This document shows, in pieces, positions 61,057 through 64,000 of a stretch of DNA of 64,000 bases; the first letter of the stretch is position 1, and every line of letters begins with the position of its first letter. The DNA lies in the NCBI RefSeq assembly GCF_030929555.1, contig NZ_JAVFVT010000046.1:1-64000 (forward strand). The letters run 5' to 3'. This stretch comes from Paenibacillus sp. LHD-117. Its GTDB lineage: Bacteria > Bacillota > Bacilli > Paenibacillales > Paenibacillaceae. The notes below the pieces were generated by a model. The model was given only the letters and a program-made list of their open reading frames with translations, was not told where the DNA came from and made no database searches. The translations under genes and the position numbers were made by a program.

Positions 61057-62760
61057 TTATTCCGATCCGGTCTTCTGCGTCATGCGGAACACGACGAACT
61101 CGACCGGCTTTACCGGTGCAACGCCGATCACGCAGATCAGCCTGCCGTTGTCGATATCGTCCTGCGTCATTGTGTCGCGGCCGATATTGATGTAGAACGC
61201 CTCCGAAGGACTTGTTCCCGCCAGCGCGCCGTCGCGCCATACCCGCGTAAGGAAAGCGTCGATCGTGCGCTGGACGCGCGCCCACAGCTGTTCCGTGTTC
61301 GGTTCGAAGACGACCCAGCTGGAGCCGTTCTTGATCGAGCTCTCCAGGAAGATGAACAGGCGTCTAACGTTGATATATTTCCAAAGCGGGTTGGACGAGC
61401 AGGTGCGCGCCCCCCATACCCGGATGCCTTGCCCCGTGAACGCGCGAATCAGGTTCACGCCGGCCGGGTTCAGAATATCTTGTTCGCCGTTGTTGTACTG
61501 CACGTCCAGGCCGACGACGCCGCGAAGCGTCTCGTTGGCCGGCGCCTTCTGCACCCCGCGCGTCTGATCGGAGCGGGAATAAACGCCCGCGATCGTGCCG
61601 GATGGCGGGATGAAAATATTGCGCTTGTCCAGCGGATCGAACACTTGCAGCCACGGATTGTAGAGGGCGCAATAGCTGGAATCGAACAGATCGCGATGCG
61701 TCAGCACGTCTTGAACCTTCGTCGCCTCGCGGGGCAGGTCCAGAATCGCGAAGCGGCTGCCGAGCGATTCGCAATGCGCGACGAGCGACAGCTGCACGTT
61801 TGGATCCGTTACGCCCGGAATGGCCATAATGCTGACGACGTCGTTGTCGATGAACGATTGGATGCCCGTTCTTCTGCCCGGACCTTCGTCCACGCCGATG
61901 TAGTCCGCCGGCGAGATGCTGGCCGCCGAGCCGTCGCTGCCTCCCGCGAGCGAGAAGGAAAACGATTCGGATTCGGAGCCTGCGATCAACCCGTAAGGGG
62001 CTTCCGCGGCGCCGGGCGTGCCGGCAACATGCAAGTCTATCAGATTCGAGCGGCCGGTCAGCTTCTCGATATAACCGGGAGCCTCCGGATTGAGAGACGC
62101 CTTCTCGTAGGTTTCGCTCTCCGTTCCGTAAGCCACCTGAAGCGTGAATTCGGAAGTCGAGATGACTTTGGTCGGCACGAGCGAAGTATCCGCGGCGTCT
62201 CCGCTAAGCGCCGAGGCCAACTCCAGGATGCCGTCGTGAACGGATACGATCCGGTTCGTTTGTTTGGTTCCGCCGTCCGAGAATTGCACGACGTCGCCCG
62301 GATAGAACCCGGAAGCGTTCTTGACGCGGTAGCGGTTGCCTTCCAACACCTCGTAAATTTGCGTTTTCGCCTTGCTGGCGGGAACAAGCGTCAGGCGAAC
62401 TTGGTTGCCCCACGCGCCTGGGTTTTTGGCCGAGACGGACAGGATGTCCCCGCCTCCGCTTGCCGATTTCGCGTCTTCCGGCGCGATGCGCATGACATAA
62501 CAACGGGAGCCTCCATTCATGAAGAACTGATTCACTGCGTAAGCCAGGTAGCGGTAAGATCCGAAGGCGCTTTCGGACAAGTAGGATCCGAACGCACGCC
62601 CGAAGTCCGCAGGGCTCGTAATCAGCAGCGGCAGCCCGGAAACGGGCCCCCTTGCGGCCAGACCGATAAAGCCGGCCGTGCTCGTGCTCACTCCGTCGAG
62701 CGGTTTGGCGCCGCTTTCGAATTCTTCCACGTATACGCCTGGCGATAAATACTCAGCCAT
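61057..62760 (-). CDS. eCIS contractile sheath protein
   Basis: This 567-residue tail sheath protein has the conserved N-terminus LSPGVYVEEFESGAKPLDGV, GVSTSTAGFIGLA, and a C-terminal core with RRLFIFLESSIKNGSSWVVF, then FLTRVWRDGALAGTSPSEAF and the closing VRMTQ-type strand. It polymerises around the tube and contracts to drive the needle out. Only one sheath gene is present in the window, whereas Afp-type loci often have two or three. It is the first gene of the main operon, with GAGGAG seven bases before the ATG. A 682-codon antisense ORF is a shadow. Confidence 0.96.
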   Translation of the reverse strand: MAEYLSPGVYVEEFESGAKPLDGVSTSTAGFIGLAARGPVSGLPLLITSPADFGRAFGSYLSESAFGSYRYLAYAVNQFFMNGGSRCYVMRIAPEDAKSASGGGDILSVSAKNPGAWGNQVRLTLVPASKAKTQIYEVLEGNRYRVKNASGFYPGDVVQFSDGGTKQTNRIVSVHDGILELASALSGDAADTSLVPTKVISTSEFTLQVAYGTESETYEKASLNPEAPGYIEKLTGRSNLIDLHVAGTPGAAEAPYGLIAGSESESFSFSLAGGSDGSAASISPADYIGVDEGPGRRTGIQSFIDNDVVSIMAIPGVTDPNVQLSLVAHCESLGSRFAILDLPREATKVQDVLTHRDLFDSSYCALYNPWLQVFDPLDKRNIFIPPSGTIAGVYSRSDQTRGVQKAPANETLRGVVGLDVQYNNGEQDILNPAGVNLIRAFTGQGIRVWGARTCSSNPLWKYINVRRLFIFLESSIKNGSSWVVFEPNTEQLWARVQRTIDAFLTRVWRDGALAGTSPSEAFYINIGRDTMTQDDIDNGRLICVIGVAPVKPVEFVVFRMTQKTGSE

Positions 62761-63030
62761 GTGTGATCTCCTCTCTGAAACGATATATGTATTAGGCGAC
62801 GACGGGGACTACTACCCTCCGCCAACCCCAAGACCGATGATCAACCGCGGATGCCGGGGAAACCTCCCCGCGGTACGCTGACTGACTAAGGCGCTTTCAT
62901 GAAAGACCCGAGATCGCCACCCGCAAGCGGCGGAAACGCGCGGCCTTGCCTCCCGGTCGCTCCGGAACGGCAGCGTTCGCCGTTCTCATGACTTTGTTCC
63001 TAGTACCATGTCACGAAAACTTCCAATTTC
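62761..63030 (-). other. Long structured leader of the eCIS operon
   Basis: About 270 bases separate the predicted promoter from the sheath gene without an ORF. The minus-strand RNA can form strong stems: ACCGCGG...CCGCGGT enclosing GGGGAGG/CCCC (62842-62875), CGCCGC...GCGGGTGGCG, and a possible closing helix between GGCGAACG (near 62975) and CGTCGTCGCC (near 62800). No T-run was found. It may be a cis-regulatory RNA; it did not match riboswitch consensus sequences I know. Confidence 0.45.
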
Positions 63031-63037
63031 GTCTATT

Positions 63038-63066
63038 ATTATACCTGCAATAATCCGATATGACTA
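63038..63066 (-). promoter_or_regulatory. Sigma-A-like promoter of the eCIS operon
   Basis: On the minus strand TAGTCA (63066-63061) and a perfect TATAAT (63043-63038) are spaced by 17 bases. A consensus TTGACA at 63091-63086 lies further upstream but has no well-spaced -10 partner. Confidence 0.55.
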
Positions 63067-63117
63067 CGTAAAATTAGGCGCAATTTGTCAAAAAAAATAA
63101 ACTCTCCCCGAATCGCG

Positions 63118-64000
63118 TTATCTTCTCGAAAGACATAACACGGCGATATCGTCCGATTGCGGGGCTCCGCCCGCGAACATGAACACATCCATCAGCAGCG
63201 CGTCGATGATCTCGGCGCTGGAGTAGTCCTTGGCGAGCGACAGGAACTGCTGCAGCCGGCTTGCCGAATATTGCTCCTGCGCCCCATTCTCCGCTTCCGT
63301 GATGCCGTCGGTATAAACGACCAACTTATCCCCCTTCTCTAGTAAAAGAGACTGATTCTTGTAGGCGAATTCCGGGAACGAACCTAGCGGAATGCCTTTC
63401 GCCAGCTTGACGGGCTCGACGGTTCCGTCGGCCTTGACGAGATAAGGAGTGCAATGCCCACCGTCGCTGAGGACGACCTCTCCCGTCTCGATCTGAAGGA
63501 TGCCGCAGACGATCGTCGCGAACAGCTGGGCGTCGTCGGCGCAGAGCATGTCGTTCACCTTCTCAAGCAGCTCGCCCGGCGTAAGGCCCGAGCGCATGCT
63601 TCCTTTGATGAGCGACAAGGTCATGGCCATGAACAGCGCGGCGGGAATACCTTTGTCCGACACATCGCCGAGCGTGAAGAACAGATGCCGGTCATCGATT
63701 TTGTAGAAATTGTAGAAGTCGCCTCCGACCTCCTTGGCCGACTTCAACAGGGCGCAGACGTCGAACGGCTCGTTCGCGGACGGCATCGTCGTCGGCAGGA
63801 AGCTGAGCTGAATGCTGCCGGCGATCTGGAGTTCGCTCTCAAGCCGCTCCTTCAGGAACGTGGCCGACTGCAGCTCTCTCACCGATTCTTCCAACGCCTC
63901 GTACACGCTCGCGTTGCTCATGGCAAGCGCTAGCGGCTCCGCGAATTTGGCCAGCTGTCCCGCTTCCTCGCGACCAAGACCGCTTTGAATCTCGGACAGT
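63118..64000 (-). CDS. SpoIIE/PP2C-type serine phosphatase (N-terminus outside window)
   Basis: The frame is open to the window edge, so the start lies beyond 64000; an internal ATG at 63921 is not the real start. The visible N-terminal part ends a GAF-like domain (FAEPLALAMSNASVYEALE), followed by a short coiled coil and a SpoIIE/RsbU-type PP2C phosphatase domain with ALLKSAKEVGGDFYNFY, LGDVSDKGIPAALFMA, VLSDGGHCTPYL and QSDDIAVLCL, which supply the acidic metal ligands. Such phosphatases usually control anti-sigma-factor antagonists. It may regulate the adjacent eCIS operon. Confidence 0.9.
   Translation of the reverse strand, partial: LSEIQSGLGREEAGQLAKFAEPLALAMSNASVYEALEESVRELQSATFLKERLESELQIAGSIQLSFLPTTMPSANEPFDVCALLKSAKEVGGDFYNFYKIDDRHLFFTLGDVSDKGIPAALFMAMTLSLIKGSMRSGLTPGELLEKVNDMLCADDAQLFATIVCGILQIETGEVVLSDGGHCTPYLVKADGTVEPVKLAKGIPLGSFPEFAYKNQSLLLEKGDKLVVYTDGITEAENGAQEQYSASRLQQFLSLAKDYSSAEIIDALLMDVFMFAGGAPQSDDIAVLCLSRR

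Noticed and set aside
60700..62748. 682-codon plus-strand ORF
   Set aside because: It lies antisense to the sheath and tube genes, whose motifs are unambiguous.
41543..62760. Prophage or R-type bacteriocin
   Set aside because: No head, integrase, lysis or repressor genes are present; PAAR-like tip, LysM adaptor and Afp-like gene order fit an eCIS better. The holin-like gene at 17415 is unrelated and far away.
41543..62760. Type VI secretion system
   Set aside because: No TssJLM membrane complex, ClpV or TssBC pair; the sheath is a single phage-type protein and the host appears Gram-positive.
62761..63030. c-di-GMP or c-di-AMP riboswitch in the sheath leader
   Set aside because: The leader is structured, but I could not find the conserved core sequences of either class, so I left it as an unclassified leader.

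Overview
The window looks like the chromosome of an endospore-forming, high-GC Gram-positive bacterium of the Paenibacillus/Cohnella type. This rests on gene content only: a gerAB-gerAA-gerAC germination operon, two CotF-like spore coat proteins, a T-box in front of pheST, the pheST-zapA-mutS2 neighbourhood, Bacillus-type ribosome binding sites, many TTG/GTG starts and frequent hairpin terminators. No rRNA, tRNA, CRISPR array or complete transposase gene was seen.

Positions 1-34500 are mostly housekeeping, nearly all on the minus strand: a 5'-3' exonuclease, two PLP aminotransferases (one paired with an Lrp-type regulator), a YusI/ArsC-like protein, an RluA pseudouridine synthase, a cobalamin adenosyltransferase, spore coat proteins, the germination operon, cysK with an MFS transporter, a zinc-ribbon protein, a DUF350 membrane protein and mutS2. 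A short plus-strand stretch (17.4-19.3 kb) holds a holin-like membrane protein, a CuA-type copper lipoprotein and an SDR oxidoreductase. An unusual 1076-residue ZapA with a giant coiled coil follows, then pheT and pheS, a CopD-like protein with a two-component system, a Glu/Leu/Phe/Val-type dehydrogenase and a secreted GxGYxYP protein. Interspersed are a MITE-like element with two solitary half-sites and an IS200/IS605-type remnant with omega-RNA-like structure.

Positions 35000-64000 hold an extracellular contractile injection system (eCIS, a phage-tail-like particle). The main operon reads leftwards from about 63.03 kb: sheath, tube, tail-assembly-type protein with a probable -1 frameshift into an Afp6/DUF6760-like extension, second tube, a 1079-residue basic disordered protein, LysM adaptor, gpD hub, gpV spike, gp25, two baseplate-J-type proteins, a tail protein I with propeller-like N-terminus, and a fibre/baseplate-like protein. 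To its left lies an 8.9-kb module bracketed by two 98-nt direct repeats: a plus-strand PAAR-like tip (DUF4280) and a membrane MORN-repeat protein, and divergently a degenerate cyclase, a GNAT acetyltransferase and a transporter-HEAT-cyclic-nucleotide-binding fusion. A SpoIIE-type phosphatase lies upstream of the sheath operon and runs off the window. The AAA+ ATPase and tail terminator usual for eCIS are not inside the window. There are no capsid, terminase, portal or integrase genes and no T6SS membrane complex, so prophage and canonical T6SS are unlikely.

Most striking points: a slippery T_TTT_TTG with a Shine-Dalgarno-like GAGG ten bases upstream, leading into an ORF that has no start codon; a cyclase with three catalytic positions replaced, next to a CNBD protein; two copies of the palindrome ATAGTACTAT between the divergent regulator and PAAR operons; and the giant ZapA, whose internal repeats are all multiples of 7 or 11 residues.
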